Shown here: piece by piece, positions 43,573-54,478 of the stretch
How positions within the stretch are numbered: the first letter of the stretch is position 1
How the letters are laid out: every line of letters begins with the position of its first letter
Notes under the pieces: model-generated
What the model was told of the DNA's origin: nothing
Seen by the model: only the letters and a program-made list of their open reading frames with translations
Databases searched by the model: none
Assembly: GCF_000835495.1 (NCBI RefSeq)
Contig: NW_015622547.1
Span: 558,001-622,000 of the forward strand
Direction of reading: 5' to 3'
Source of the DNA: Cladophialophora immunda
Taxonomy: Eukaryota > Ascomycota > Eurotiomycetes > Chaetothyriales > Herpotrichiellaceae
Length of the DNA stretch: 64,000 nucleotides
Made by a program: the position numbers and the translations under genes

Positions 43573-44353
43573 TTAGTCCGCCGCGCCCGGCTCATTCAGT
43601 CCCAATGAATCGCCACTCGTCCAGTTGACGTCGAGGAACAGGTACGAGATCCTCCACTTGCCCCGTCCCTGTCCCTGTTCTTGACCTTGCCCCTGATCTT
43701 CCCTTCGAAAACTCCAGTAATAGTACCCGCCTTCCTGGAAGACCTTGCCGATGTCGTCGCCGTCGGTGCCGCAGATGGCGTGCAGCGCGGAGCGGGCGTG
43801 CGCTGTGTTCTCGGACGTGAAGGAGATGGTGACGTTGGAGGACGAGTGCTGGATGCGAGTGGGCGTTAGATGCTTTGCGGCGATGCGCGAGAGAAGAACC
43901 TTTTGTGTTATAGAGTACGCGGGAAGGTTCTTCTGGCTTGGGGTGCATGAGAAGGAGGGCAGGGGATGTGTCGAGACTCACCAGCATCCGATAGAACCTC
44001 GTCTCGGCGTTCATCGCCCACTGTGCCAGCCCGTCCCGGCCTCTGTGGCTGCCAAAGGGATATGTGACGGCGCAGTCTTCGGTGAACAGGGCGGCCCATT
44101 TGTGCGCGGCGGCGTGGTCGACCATGCACGCGTCGAGGACATAGGCGTACTCGTTGAGAAGGTTTGTTATCTGTTGATGTTCGTACAGGTATCTCACCCT
44201 GTCCTCGATGGTCTCTGGGTTCGCTAGCGACGAAAGGGGTTTTGGGTCGCCGGACTTGATTCCGTTTTGTGACCCGTTAGTATGTGCTATGGGCTCTGAG
44301 TAGGAGTAGCATAACGGGTGCTGCACTGCCAGTAATGCTAGCCTGGGAGGCAT
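43573..44353 (-). CDS. SnoaL/NTF2-like small protein (copy 1)
   Basis: Two exons (44353-43982 and 43899-43573; 82-nt intron with GTGAGT donor) give 232 residues. The fold is the SnoaL-like NTF2 cone: helix VRYLYEHQQITNLLNEYAYVLD, then WAALFTEDCAVTYPFGSHRGRDGLAQWA, and after the intron the strands NVTISFTSENTAHARS, EGGYYYWSFR and GKWRISYLFLDVNW. Family members are cyclases, isomerases or dehydratases of polyketide/terpenoid and aromatic metabolism, or simply bind ligands. It shares the LF-ED-AV-YP-G-H-GR-G-WA and EGG-Y-W-R-GKWRI patterns with the gene at 50428-50976. A Gly/Gln repeat lies before the last strand (QGQGQEQGQGRG). The start could be later; the first 40 residues look disordered. 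Confidence 0.78.
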
Positions 44354-44770
44354 TCTTTAGTCGTTGCCGATATGTTTTCTGTATCTTCTGGTCAAGGTGG
44401 ACGATCGTAAGCCCGCATGTCCTCCAAGTATTCTGATGTCTGATGTCTTTTGGCTCCAATGGACATTGCCTGGACCGGCTGCCATGGTGGCTGCCCCAAT
44501 GGGGCGCTGAAGGATCGTTGAGGGATGTTGGAGCGGGGGACTTCTACCGACGTGCAGGCACATTTTGGAGCTTCCCCGTATTGCGGAGTGAGTCGCTCCA
44601 CGCATTCCAATTGGCGGAAGCAATAGACTTTCATTTCCAGTCAACTCGCGATTGTACAAACAGCTCCCCCACCGGCAGAGTGATCCTGGGGTCTTTTCCG
44701 TCTCCATTTCCAGACAATACGATATCTGGATTGTGAGCCTGGTTGTTCTGGCCCTCGGCCGTCGGTCCTG
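44354..44770. other. Spacer between tandem minus-strand genes
   Basis: 417 bp holding the 3' end of the regulator gene and the promoter of the SnoaL-like gene. CCAAT-type words are present near 44492 and 44609. Nothing else is seen. Confidence 0.45.
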
Positions 44771-47317
44771 CTATCCTGCGTCAGGAGAGCCATAGAAATA
44801 GAACCCTTCGCCTTCGGGAATCCAATGAGGGTTAGCACGATTGTCTTCTCGACCCTCAAGGCCCGGGAGCTCGACTGGTGGCGAGGATCCTGGAAAGGCC
44901 GTCTCAAAATTGAACCGAGGGATATCAAATGCTGGAACGTCAAATCCCGGAACGAAATTCAAGATTCGATCCGGTGACTCCAGGTTGGGGACAGCGAACC
45001 CAGCATGGATGTCTGTCGAGGTACTCGGAGTGTCACTTGAGACATACCCGGTGGCTACCTTTTTTAACAACCGCCGGATCTTTTCAGAAGCCACACGAGC
45101 AAACGGTAAGGCTTCCTGATGCCTAGTGAAGAACACCGCGGCAGATTCGATAGTGTCGATGATTTTGCCGCGGTCAGGGATCGTGGCCGCCAGAAGATCA
45201 TGGGTGGATTCGCTTCTCACATAAAGTAGAAGCGCAAGTGTCGCATTCCAAAGATAACCCATAGTATGAAACAGGGCTGCTTGGAGGGTACCAGAACTCC
45301 CAACGTTGATGGAAGTGGTGGTAACATGGATAAGTGACATCGCCATCTCGATGCACCTTGCAGCCGCCACGACTGACTCTTCCTTCACTTCCATCTGCTT
45401 TTCTCTTTTCTGCACGACCAAGTTGAGGAAGGCTCGGTACAGGAGGATCCTCAGATTTAGGTAACCTGACACGACGATTAGTTTCGACAGTACCAGGCCT
45501 GAGCCAAGCGTAATAAAGTACGTACGCAGTCGAATAACAAGTCCATGAGGCTCCTTTGACCATGTAGAGTCATGATACCAACCGTCATACCATGCGCAAA
45601 TGGCTCCATCTGCTGCACGAAGGGCCGCTGCACGTTCGCTGACTCCAGAATGTTTGAAGGCCAGTGAGTAAACTTGTTCATACGCATCCCAAGCCAAGTA
45701 GGAAAATTGCCGCATACGCTCAAGATATTGGAGGTCAATAGGCGAGGTATCCAGAGGAAATGGTCTTACGTCAACCTCTCGTGGTTGGATGCCACAAGGG
45801 CGACCAGATAGCGTCGCGAGTTCCCTGATGAGAGATCAGAAAGGCCAAAGCTGCTAAAGAGATAGCGAACGGACGTTTCATATATGAATAGGCACCTGTT
45901 TCTGCCTCAGTATGAATCTCAAGCGGGCTGGAATACGGCGTTAGACTCACCACCAAGTTGCACACCAGCCATTAGTATCAAGAACATGAGCGTCAACCGA
46001 CTTGAGCTCTCTGTGCAGGCCAATGGCGTAGCCGATCCTTGCTGAAGTCCCAAGCATTGCGTATGCCTCGTGCAACCTCTGTTGGTTGAAGAGCCAAACA
46101 AACTGACCGTATTATTAGCAACCGGTGGATCAGAGGCCTTGCAGCATCTAGACATCACTCACGGCGAGGAACATGGAGTTCACCGCAGACATGTCGCCAC
46201 CAGAAAAGGGTACATCGACAAAGGTGGATTTGGCCAGGTTGAAGCAGGTCTCACCATGTTGTGAAGCAAGAGCATCATTTCTGACTCGATCATCTGGGTC
46301 GACAGTGCTGCATTGATGACCGTGGGCAAGGACCATGTACAAGACAGCTGCCCAGAGTTCATACCCTTTTCCTTCCGTGGGAAGGCCTTCCCAGAAGTTT
46401 CGGTAACGTTCCATGAAACTGATGCGATTCAAAATAGGGTATAGCCGATGGGCAGTCTGGAAGTATCGGTTGACATAGTCGTCCGCAACCGGTCTTGGAG
46501 GGAGCGATGATCCTGCAACTTTGGCAAACCTAAGGTTGGCGGCATTCTCAAGCCACAGGCTAGCTCTGTTGAGGGGCCATTCCATCCGAGAGGTAGACGA
46601 CTGATCTCCTAATTCTTCTGTTGCTTCCACAGCACTGATGATAGCATTCGATGACGATCCTCCGTAGAACTCGGGGTTTCTTGAGATGGTCAGATAGTTT
46701 ACGCCTCGCAACAACTGAGCCATGTCGTCCTCACTCCGACTTGCTTCGGTGGCAGTCGCGTATACTTGGTCGGAATGGCGAGGAGGACTCAAGCCTGCTT
46801 CATTTTGACTCTGTCCTGCGGTGTATCCCTCATAAATACGCAAGCGGTCCTCAAGCTGGGCAATTCTCCTAACGCGCAGGCCACTGTGAGTTGCCATAGA
46901 CACACCAAGAGCCATCAAGAACTCACTTCATCGCTTTTGCCAGCGTGAGTTTCTCCGGGGCACGAACGTCGCCTCCATAGTGACAAGGAAGGGAGTTCTC
47001 TTGACAGGTTTTGCAGGGGCTACCTCCGTTGCACTTTTGAACCCAAGTCAGAAATTCCCCCCTTTGCGAGGACGACTATTGAACAAGAGACGTACTTTGC
47101 GACGGAGCGCTCTGCAATTGGAACATGCCTGTTCGGTTTTGGTTCTTTTGACGTTAGGTTGCGAGGGTGCGAGTGGTGTAGGAAGGCCTAGGTTTGACTC
47201 GTGCTCTCTCTTGCGATCAGGAGCGATCTCTCTGAACTGCATCATGGCATCTTCGCGGACAGGTTGATTGGACTCTAGCTGGGTGACAGGGTTGGTGGGA
47301 TGATGAGTCGACGACAT
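44771..47317 (-). CDS. Zn2Cys6 transcription factor with fungal_trans regulatory domain
   Basis: Six exons (47317-47096, 47033-46927, 46868-46163, 46102-45951, 45824-45526, 45465-44771) close in phase to 726 residues. Cysteines 65, 68, 75, 81, 84 and 91 form C-x2-C-x6-C-x5-C-x2-C-x6-C, with the first intron splitting the cluster. A linker with AQLEDRLRIYEG follows. The fungal_trans middle region runs from VNRYFQTAHRLYPILNR through AYAMLGTSARIGYAIGLHRE, LSGRPCGIQPREVDVRPFP and RYLNLRILLYRAFL. Intron 4 (45825-45950, 126 nt) is longer than the others, and the joined sequence WCATWW-ELATLSGRP is a few residues shorter than usual, so a small exon may be hidden there. A start at 47407 would add 30 residues. 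It is probably the local regulator of the SnoaL/transporter genes. Confidence 0.85.
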
Positions 47318-47778
47318 GTTGGTGGAAGTTGATGTGGAGTGAGAAGGACGAGCATCGAGACGGCCTGCGCCTAGTGTCATGCACCCCGCAAAATGCCCAA
47401 ATGTCACTTCTTGCTTCTTCCCCCCTTTTCACCTCGCCATCTGCTTTCCACTCTTATGCAACACTCTCTCCTGCGACTACGGGAAAACACACGGAAAGGG
47501 ATCGCCTCAAACGTCCACCTCGGACCGTGTCTGCAGCTCGTTCTGGATCTGGTGAGATGCATCGATCACGGATTTTACGGCCGTTTTGACCAAAGCAGAT
47601 GGACGGCAAGTTCCTCCCTGCTCATCGAGATATTTGACATGGTTGTCAGGCTCCTCTTATGGCAGACACAGCCATGAAAATGATCCTACATCCATGACTA
47701 TGCAGCTAATCCACTCAAGTTGATGCCACTTCGATTCTGCAAAATGCTACCTGCTGTTGTCCGGCTCATCCTGTTATC
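47318..47778. other. Spacer between tandem minus-strand genes
   Basis: 461 bp covering the transporter 3' end and the regulator promoter. Only short chance frames are seen. Confidence 0.45.
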
Positions 47779-49773
47779 CTACGCACCATCTACAGATGAA
47801 ATGACACCAGCATGTTTGCTCTCCAAATGGCGCACTTGCTCCGCCTTTTCCGCCAGAGTATCTGTCACGACGTGGTCTTTGACGAAGAGCGTGTCGATCT
47901 CCTCCAAGGTCAAACCACGAGTTTCAGGATAAAGGAACCAGACTAGGATTCTGTCAGTACAGCCGGCCAGGAGAAGAAAGCGCGCACAGATCTTACCAAT
48001 GGGCAGTTGCAGGAAGGTAAAGATTATGAAGACGATGTACAATCGCCAGTGGATGTTGGCGATACCGATGGGGCCCACCTTGACTGCAAAACATCAGATA
48101 TTGACTGACAGTTTAACGCGGCATGGCCGGGACTCACCAATGATAAAAGTAAAGGTCCCTGGGTTGACCAAATGTCAGCATTGACTCGGAATCTATAAGT
48201 ATCTTGGAGGCCTGGGCTAGCTCACGTACAGTTTGCAAAGGCATTCAACGCATTTCCGATATGCCTGTACCTCACAGGCACAAGTTCGGGGCCGAGACAC
48301 CAGGGACTGTAACACGTCAGCTATCATCCAAAGCTTCGACGATCGCTCACTTACGCCGGCAACCAGCTCCAGCCGAAAGCCACACAGATTAAGCAAGTTG
48401 CTCCGAAGGCCACCCAGAGCTGCCCTGTCCCTCCATTCTTGACCATGGGCGTGTAGATACAATACCCAATCAGCATCGGGATTGTCCCAGAGACCAACAG
48501 CTTCTTCCGACCCACTCGCTCGATGAGCGCAATCCCAAACAATGAGCCCACCCAGAAACTAATGGATGCAACGCCGCCCAAGACCAGAGAAAGCTGGGCA
48601 GAGATTCCCAACTGCAAGAAGACAGTGCTGGAATAATAGATGACGATGTTGACCTGGATCCTATGGTTAGCGATTTGATCATCGACTGAAGGCCAGGGTG
48701 CGCCGTACGCCGGGCAGCTGTTGGATCATCTGAATGATGAACACCAGGGCCATTCGGAAAGGGATCTTCTGACCAGATCGATCATAGAAGATGGTTTTCA
48801 GACTGTATTCGCCAAAGTGGTCCTCCAAAGCAATCGCGGCAAGAATTTCGCTGCGTTCGGCCTGGACCACTTCGTGTTCGACCGGCAGACCCTTCAGGGC
48901 TGACATGACCACGTCCGCCTCTTCGTTTCGGCCCTTCGAATACAGCCATCGCGGGCTTTCCGGAAGCCAGAAAAGGCTGACAATGGTGACGATAGCAAAC
49001 ACTGCCTGAAAGGCTGCGACAAGATCAGGATCATTTGATGCAACGATAAAGAGACTTGTAACGTACCAACTGGGAAGCGCCACACAACCTGCCCAGTGAG
49101 GTGGAAAAAGCCATAATTCATCCAGTACGCAATTACAATACCGAAGGCTGCAATTGACAATTGAGTCGCGACCAACTGCCCTCGGTGTTTGGCTTTGGAT
49201 GTCTCGGAGACCCAGGTTGGGACTGTCCCAGTGTTCATCCCGTTGCCGATGCCTGAGATGATTCTCCCGACAATCAGTTGAGCCACACTGTATGATGAGG
49301 CCTGCAGTACAGCGCCTTGAACAAGAGTCAGTTCCGATATATCCATTGCGGACCATTCTACTTGCCAACCACCATTATGGACATTCCGAATCCAATTGTA
49401 CGCTTCCGACCAAGAGACGAACCCCAAACTACAGCGACAAGACATCCGACCATGCAGCCGATATCGTATATGGAAACAACGGTTGAAAGGGTATCGGCAT
49501 CGGTGGCCTTTGGGATCCGGTCAGCACCACTTCCGGGAAGATGAATGAAATACCCACCGCGATGTCGACGGCTTCGAGGAAGAACGGAGTAGAAATGATA
49601 CTCCCCATGATCCCTTGGTCGTAGCCTGGAGAACCCTGGGTCAATATTGTACTTGTTGGCTCTCAGCAATCGGCCCTACCAAACAAAAGAAAGGCGCTGG
49701 CAGAGCACAGGCTGATTGCCCATGACAGAGCAGAGCCTTCAAGACCGAAGAAAGGTTTGCCGCGTTGAGACAT
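47779..49773 (-). CDS. MFS sugar-type transporter, ten exons
   Basis: Ten exons (49773-49680, 49625-49558, 49507-49366, 49315-49067, 49013-48709, 48653-48355, 48306-48230, 48158-48138, 48083-47997, 47942-47779) give 501 residues with every phase closing. It is a 12-TM sugar:H+ symporter-type protein of the fungal hexose/polyol family. Visible motifs are LLFGYDQGIMGSI (TM1), GSSLGRKRTIGFG, GRIISGIGNGMNTGTVPTWVSE, WRFPVAFQ, LPESPRWLYSKGRNEEA, QQLPGVNIVIYYSS, ERVGRKKLL, GPELVPVRYRHIGNALNAF and PETRGLTLEEID. Intron 3 (49316-49365) is a GC-AG intron with the strong donor GCAAGT. Exon 8 is only 21 nt. Introns are 48-71 nt. It likely imports a sugar, polyol or similar small substrate across the plasma membrane. 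It sits inside the SnoaL/regulator cluster. Confidence 0.9.
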
Positions 49774-50427
49774 GGTGTCGTTGCTTGAGATTTTGCGAAC
49801 TTGGCATCCTGGCAGCTCAGGAACGACGGACAAGACTGAAAATATATGCCCTCAGGTTGCATACCCAGATGCATCGTGGGATTGCCTCTCAGCGCCTGTG
49901 GAGTTACAAAGCCCGCCGAGGCACCTCATGCAGGAAGCGGAAACGCCCATCCACGCATCCCAATTGGACGCTCAGCATCCCTCCACGTATTCCCATTGGA
50001 TGAGAGCCTCAACCCCACAAAGTTCTACTACCTCGTGGACTCAATTTCGCATGGATGCGGAGTCGGTAGTTGTATGGACGAAACTCTTGCAGCTTCCCCG
50101 GATGTGTTCAATACCCTATTTAAATCCAGACCCCGGATGGATGATGGTCACCTCGAAGCATACCCAGAACGAGCACGAAGAAGGCAGAGCCGCCCAATCG
50201 GACAGCAGGGAGATTCGTAGCATCTTTTCTTCTGACCTTCCGAAGACCACAGGGCACTCTTGTTTGCAGGTCTGGATCCCATCCGAACGTTGGTAGCTCT
50301 GCTTCGACCACGGGCAGTCGAGTCATAAAGGACGTGGTTGGTTCCACGACGCCTGTCACTACTGTCAATACCATATCCATTGAGACTCGACGAATACGCA
50401 ACGTCAATCACCATTAGCATCCTCACA
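49774..50427. promoter_or_regulatory. Divergent promoter, sugar transporter / SnoaL-like copy 2
   Basis: 654 bp between opposite start codons. A TATA-like palindrome TATTTAAAT (50117-50125) lies on the SnoaL side about 300 bp before its ATG. CCAATTGG at about 49957-49965 is a symmetrical CCAAT element. The arrangement would allow one regulator to control both genes. Confidence 0.45.
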
Positions 50428-50976
50428 ATGGCCGATACAGAGAAGGTCCTCGCTGAACTGGCGTCCTTGCGGGCCACCGTGTCCTCCCTCCAGAAGTCGC
50501 TATCAGAGACACAAGACATCCAGGCCGTCCAATGGCTGCTCAACCACTACACGGCACTCCACGACGACGCGTGCTTTGACCTCGACAAGCGCCAAGAATG
50601 GGAGGACCTGTTCTGCGAGGACGGGGTGGCTGTCTACCCCTACGGCCAACACGTCGGACGCGCGGGGAAGGGAGCATGGGCGTTTGGCGGCGTGAGCTAC
50701 TTCGAGCGCTGCCAGCTCCTCTCGTCCAACTTCGACATTGAATTCTCGCCGAGCCGCAAGCGCGCGTACGTGCGGACCAACTGTATCGCGCAGTGGATGA
50801 AGAAGAGGGACGTGTACGACGACCACTTCGACGAGGGCGGGTTCTACCACTGGATCCTGAGGAAGGAGGCGGACGGCAAGTGGAGGATCGAGAGGGTGCA
50901 TTTGACCATCACGTGGACGACGGGCGAGGATCCCACGGGCGTGGGCCCAAAGACCAAGACGCCGGCAAAGCTCTAA
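50428..50976 (+). CDS. SnoaL/NTF2-like small protein (copy 2)
   Basis: A 182-residue intronless protein. It starts with a coiled-coil-like helix (VLAELASLRATVSSLQKSL), then the SnoaL_4-type core: QAVQWLLNHYTALHDDACFD, WEDLFCEDGVAVYPYGQHVG, WAFGGVSYFERCQLL, SPSRKRAYVRTNCIAQW, EGGFYHWILRK and GKWRIERVHLTITW. The fold is a cone-shaped alpha+beta barrel whose pocket usually holds a small hydrophobic substrate; family members include cyclases, dehydratases and isomerases. I start at 50428 (context CACAATGGC) rather than at an in-frame ATG 30 codons upstream. It pairs with the related gene at 43573-44353, the two flanking a regulator and a transporter. Third positions are G/C-rich, unlike the flanks. 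Confidence 0.85.
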   Translation: MADTEKVLAELASLRATVSSLQKSLSETQDIQAVQWLLNHYTALHDDACFDLDKRQEWEDLFCEDGVAVYPYGQHVGRAGKGAWAFGGVSYFERCQLLSSNFDIEFSPSRKRAYVRTNCIAQWMKKRDVYDDHFDEGGFYHWILRKEADGKWRIERVHLTITWTTGEDPTGVGPKTKTPAKL

Positions 50977-51726
50977 GAGATATGTAGGCGCATGGCAGAA
51001 GAGACCAAATGTCTTGGGGACAACATGTCCCAGGGTTATTTTCCTGCCGCGGCGACCGTCATCTAGACCCACGATGACGAGGCCCAAGGCTTACGATAAA
51101 ACGACATGCGAGGTCGATAGCTTGGGTATCAGAAAATTGATGCAAGGCAAAGTGTAAATTGTCACCGGGGCATCATCATTGGGATCTTCCACGTTGCCAT
51201 GTTGCGATTGTTGCCTGTATCTATTCATCCATCCATGCATCCGTCCGTCCGTCCCATCTATCTCCCTCCCACCTCCCTTCGTTGGTTTCACACGAAGGAG
51301 AAAAAAAAACAACCCAAAACCATTGTGATCCTCGAATGCATTTGCAATGGCATTGGGCTTTGAATTTTGAATGTTCATTTCAGGGTTTTTTCGTTTCGTC
51401 CATCATTCCGTCGTTACGATAAAAGCGCGTTTCTCTCCCCCCCTCCCCTCCCCCTTTTTCTGTCTCTGCCTTGCACCGCCCACCACTACCAAAGAAGCCT
51501 CATCCAAATGAAGGAAAAAACCATCCAAATGTCTATCACATCTTGAAAGCAAGGTAGGGAGGATGTGTGTAAAAAGCGGCTCTCTAGAAGTGTAATGTCG
51601 GTCGGTCCAAGAGCGAAAACCACACACACCTCCTCCTCCACCTCCCTCGAACTCACAACAAGATTGCCACCGGTTGTTCCATAGCTAACCAACCCCGCTG
51701 GGACAGGAAAAGGGCGACCTCTTCTT
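50977..51726. other. Intergenic between convergent genes
   Basis: 750 bp. A short CCAT/CCGT-rich tandem occurs at about 51225-51262 and an A9-10 run at 51301-51310. It probably holds the 3' untranslated regions of the SnoaL-like and GH16 genes. Confidence 0.5.
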
Positions 51727-53422
51727 TCAGTCGTGTTCGCTCCCTGGGCCGCCGCCGGCTGCAGCAACGCCCGCGCCGTGTCTGAACAGATGGCGGTGCA
51801 TGTCCATGCGCCGATGCTGGGTCAAGTGGCGCTTCGCGTGCTCGGGGAAGAAGGGCACCATTTCAGCAGACGAGGACGGTGATAGGACGCCCGCAGGCTC
51901 GGGCCCGGCCTCGCGCCGGCTCTTCCTCTCCCGCTCGTGGTGGAAGTCCTGGTACCCCAGGGCACTGACGGTGGTGTATGTGACGGCGGCGTCGTTGGAG
52001 TCGGCGGTACCCGGGGAGGCAGTGGCGGTGGTGGTGGGTGCAGCTTCGTGCGACGACGACGACGAGGACTCTTGCACCTCGTTGACCGTGCCGTCCGAGG
52101 CGACCGCCACGGCCAACGGCGGGCCCACCGTCGTAGAGGGGTCTCGGGCGTCGAAGGACACCGTGGACGACGCCGAGGAGGCGGACGCTGTAGTTGGCTG
52201 GGCGGCGAAATCTGCGGCCGTGGCGCCCACCGTCCCGAATGTCTTGCTGTGTCGGCCGTTGCCGCCGCGGCTGAAGCCCGTCGTAGGAACCGACACGCTC
52301 GACGGCGGTCCGGAGGCGATGGGCGGGATCCCCGACGGTGCACCAGGGATACTGACAGAGGCGGTGGGCGCTTGTGTGGAGGCGGTGGGAAACGGCGCCG
52401 TGGTGCTGGAGTTGTCGCCTCCGGTGCTCTGGAAGACCTGGAGCGAGTTGACGGACCAGTACGCATCCTGGAACGCAGAGGGGTTGTTCTGCACAAAGTC
52501 CTGGCAAGTCGATGCCTTGGAGCCGCACACGGGGTCGGACGTCCACACGTTTCCAGCCCAGTCGCCGCAAAAGGTCGTGTCAAAGACGATCTGGTTGTCG
52601 TTGAAGAACTCGTCGATGTTACAACCCCCGGCGAAGGAAGCCAGCGGTTGGCCCCAGTTGCTGGGGTCGGGGGATCCCGAGGATATGTCGGACGGGATGG
52701 CGGAGCGGGCGAAGAACCAGATGTTGATGGCTGATGAGGTCCATTCAGTGGCGTAGACACCGCCTTGGCCGTCGTTGAAACCGCTGCCGAAGGTGGCATC
52801 GTTGGGAGTCGAGATTTGGCAGCCCGCGTTGGTCGCTTGGCCCGCGGCCTTGATATCACAGTTTGGCGTGGACACTGACCCCGAAAACATGCCGTTGTTG
52901 GTGATGCTACACCCAGAGGCGGTATGGAGGGTCATGGCATTGGATGCTTGTGAGTTGACGCCCTCGATGATGTCGATTTCACCTGCACTTGGCCAGTTGG
53001 GGCCGACAGTCCAGAAGGCAGGCCAGGTACCGCAGATGCCGCCTGGCATATGGGAGAGGTCCAAAATGATCAGGCCGTGGTTGTAAGACTTTTTGCTTGT
53101 CAGGCGAACGCTTTGCCGGCCGGAGCCCGACGCAACGTTGGTATGATCAACACCCATGTAAATGGCGCCATTGTCGGTGTTGATGAGCCCGCCACTTTGG
53201 GCAGTGTTCTGGTCCACATATTGCACGTACCCATTCGTGGGATCGGCGTCCTGATACTTGGTCAGCACCGGAAAGGAATCTGGCAGAGAAGACGGGGCCT
53301 ACAGTGAAGAAATCAAACATGGAAAAGAATTGATCAGTGCTGTAGTCATCCTCCAGCACATATCCAGCTGTGCTCAAAGAGACAAGTCCCGCCAGGGTGA
53401 CCAGAAAAGAAGATGCCAGCAT
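51727..53422 (-). CDS. Secreted glycoside hydrolase family 16 glucanase
   Basis: Two exons (53422-53303, 53250-51727; 52-nt intron) give 547 residues. A signal peptide (SFLVTLAGLVSLSTAG, cleavage near 19) precedes a GH16 beta-jelly-roll. Motifs are YSTDQFFSMFDFFT-DADPTNGYVQYV, then GGICGTWPAFWTVGPNWP and the catalytic EIDIIEG (nucleophile Glu, Asp, acid/base Glu) at about residue 130. Later come ATEWTSSAINIWFF and the Cys-rich ending FDTTFCGDWAGNVW. This resembles fungal mixed-linkage/endo-1,3(4)-beta-glucanases that remodel or digest beta-glucan. After residue about 330 there is a Ser/Thr/Pro/Ala-rich region and then an unusual charged, His/Arg-rich tail. No hydrophobic GPI tail is visible, so the enzyme is probably secreted or wall-associated. 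An intron near the 3' end could alter the tail. Confidence 0.9.
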
Positions 53423-54478
53423 ATTTGCTTAATGTTGGAAGAAAAGATCGACAGAAAGGAGCGACAAACTGCAAAAGACGCCAGTTCAAATGAGAAAGGA
53501 ATGGACGCCAAAATGCTGGCTTGAGAAGAAAGAAATGGAAGAATGACCTGTCCACGAGGAAGAGTACGGACCAACTGTCCAAGACAAAGTCGTTGAGATA
53601 TGTATACCAAGAGGGGGCCTTGGGTACGTACTCCGTAGAGAAAGGGGTGAACCATGGTCCAGATCCCGCCCTGGGCGTCTGTGTGCCGGCGGGGCCAGAC
53701 ACCAGTATCCATCGGTCCGCGTCGAGGCAGTCATGCACAGCTGACGTGCAGAAGAGCAATAGGCTTCATGGATTGGCGCATCGATGCCGGAAAGCGCTGT
53801 TGAGGAGTAAGGGGGACTCCGTATAGGCTCATGTGAACGTGGACCAGCGGGTCACGAAGCGAGGAAAGCCGAACTATCAACAACATACCAGCCACGCCCC
53901 TCATGACTGCAAGGACAGGAACATCGGGAACCCCTCGAAAAGAAGGCGGCGGACTGCTGAATGGCTGCCGAAGACCTGATTAAGGAGAGCAGAGACATCC
54001 TCCCTGCGCTGAGCTGGCAGGGCCGGTGAACAGCCTGGGAGAGAATGGGGACCGAGGGATGGGCTTGAAACGATGGCGCCAGATGGTGTCTCTGCGATCA
54101 CTCCGCATATTTGAAACGCGGCAAGGATGGATAAGCCTGATAACTTTAAAAAAGGCACAGGCGTTGATCTTGGGTCTTGAAGGTGGGTTGTGCACTGACC
54201 GAACCGGTCATGGGGCTGGGCATTGGGGGCAACAGGGAGAGAAGAGGCAAAAAGGGGAGGAAGTGGAAGTGGAAGCATTCAAGGGGCGTCTGAGGTTGCG
54301 GCCAAGAGCCAATAAGAGCACAGACCGGCTATGGTCACGTGTCAGGCTGGACTCCATCCGGCCAGTTCGAAACATTCCTTGTCTCAGCGCCTTGGGCCGT
54401 GTCAAGAGGCTCCACCAGCCACCAAGAAAAAGGAGAAGGAAAAGATATTATTCTCGTGATGATTATTCTTGTATCGAG
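53423..54478. other. Intergenic, no supported gene
   Basis: 1.06 kb containing the GH16 promoter and the 3' end of VPS8. Frames up to 158 codons have no domains. Nothing further is seen. Confidence 0.5.

Noticed and set aside
51800..52859. Long frames (318, 265 and 345 codons) overlapping the GH16 gene
   Set aside because: Low-complexity shadows created by codon bias; the GH16 frame has a signal peptide and catalytic motif.
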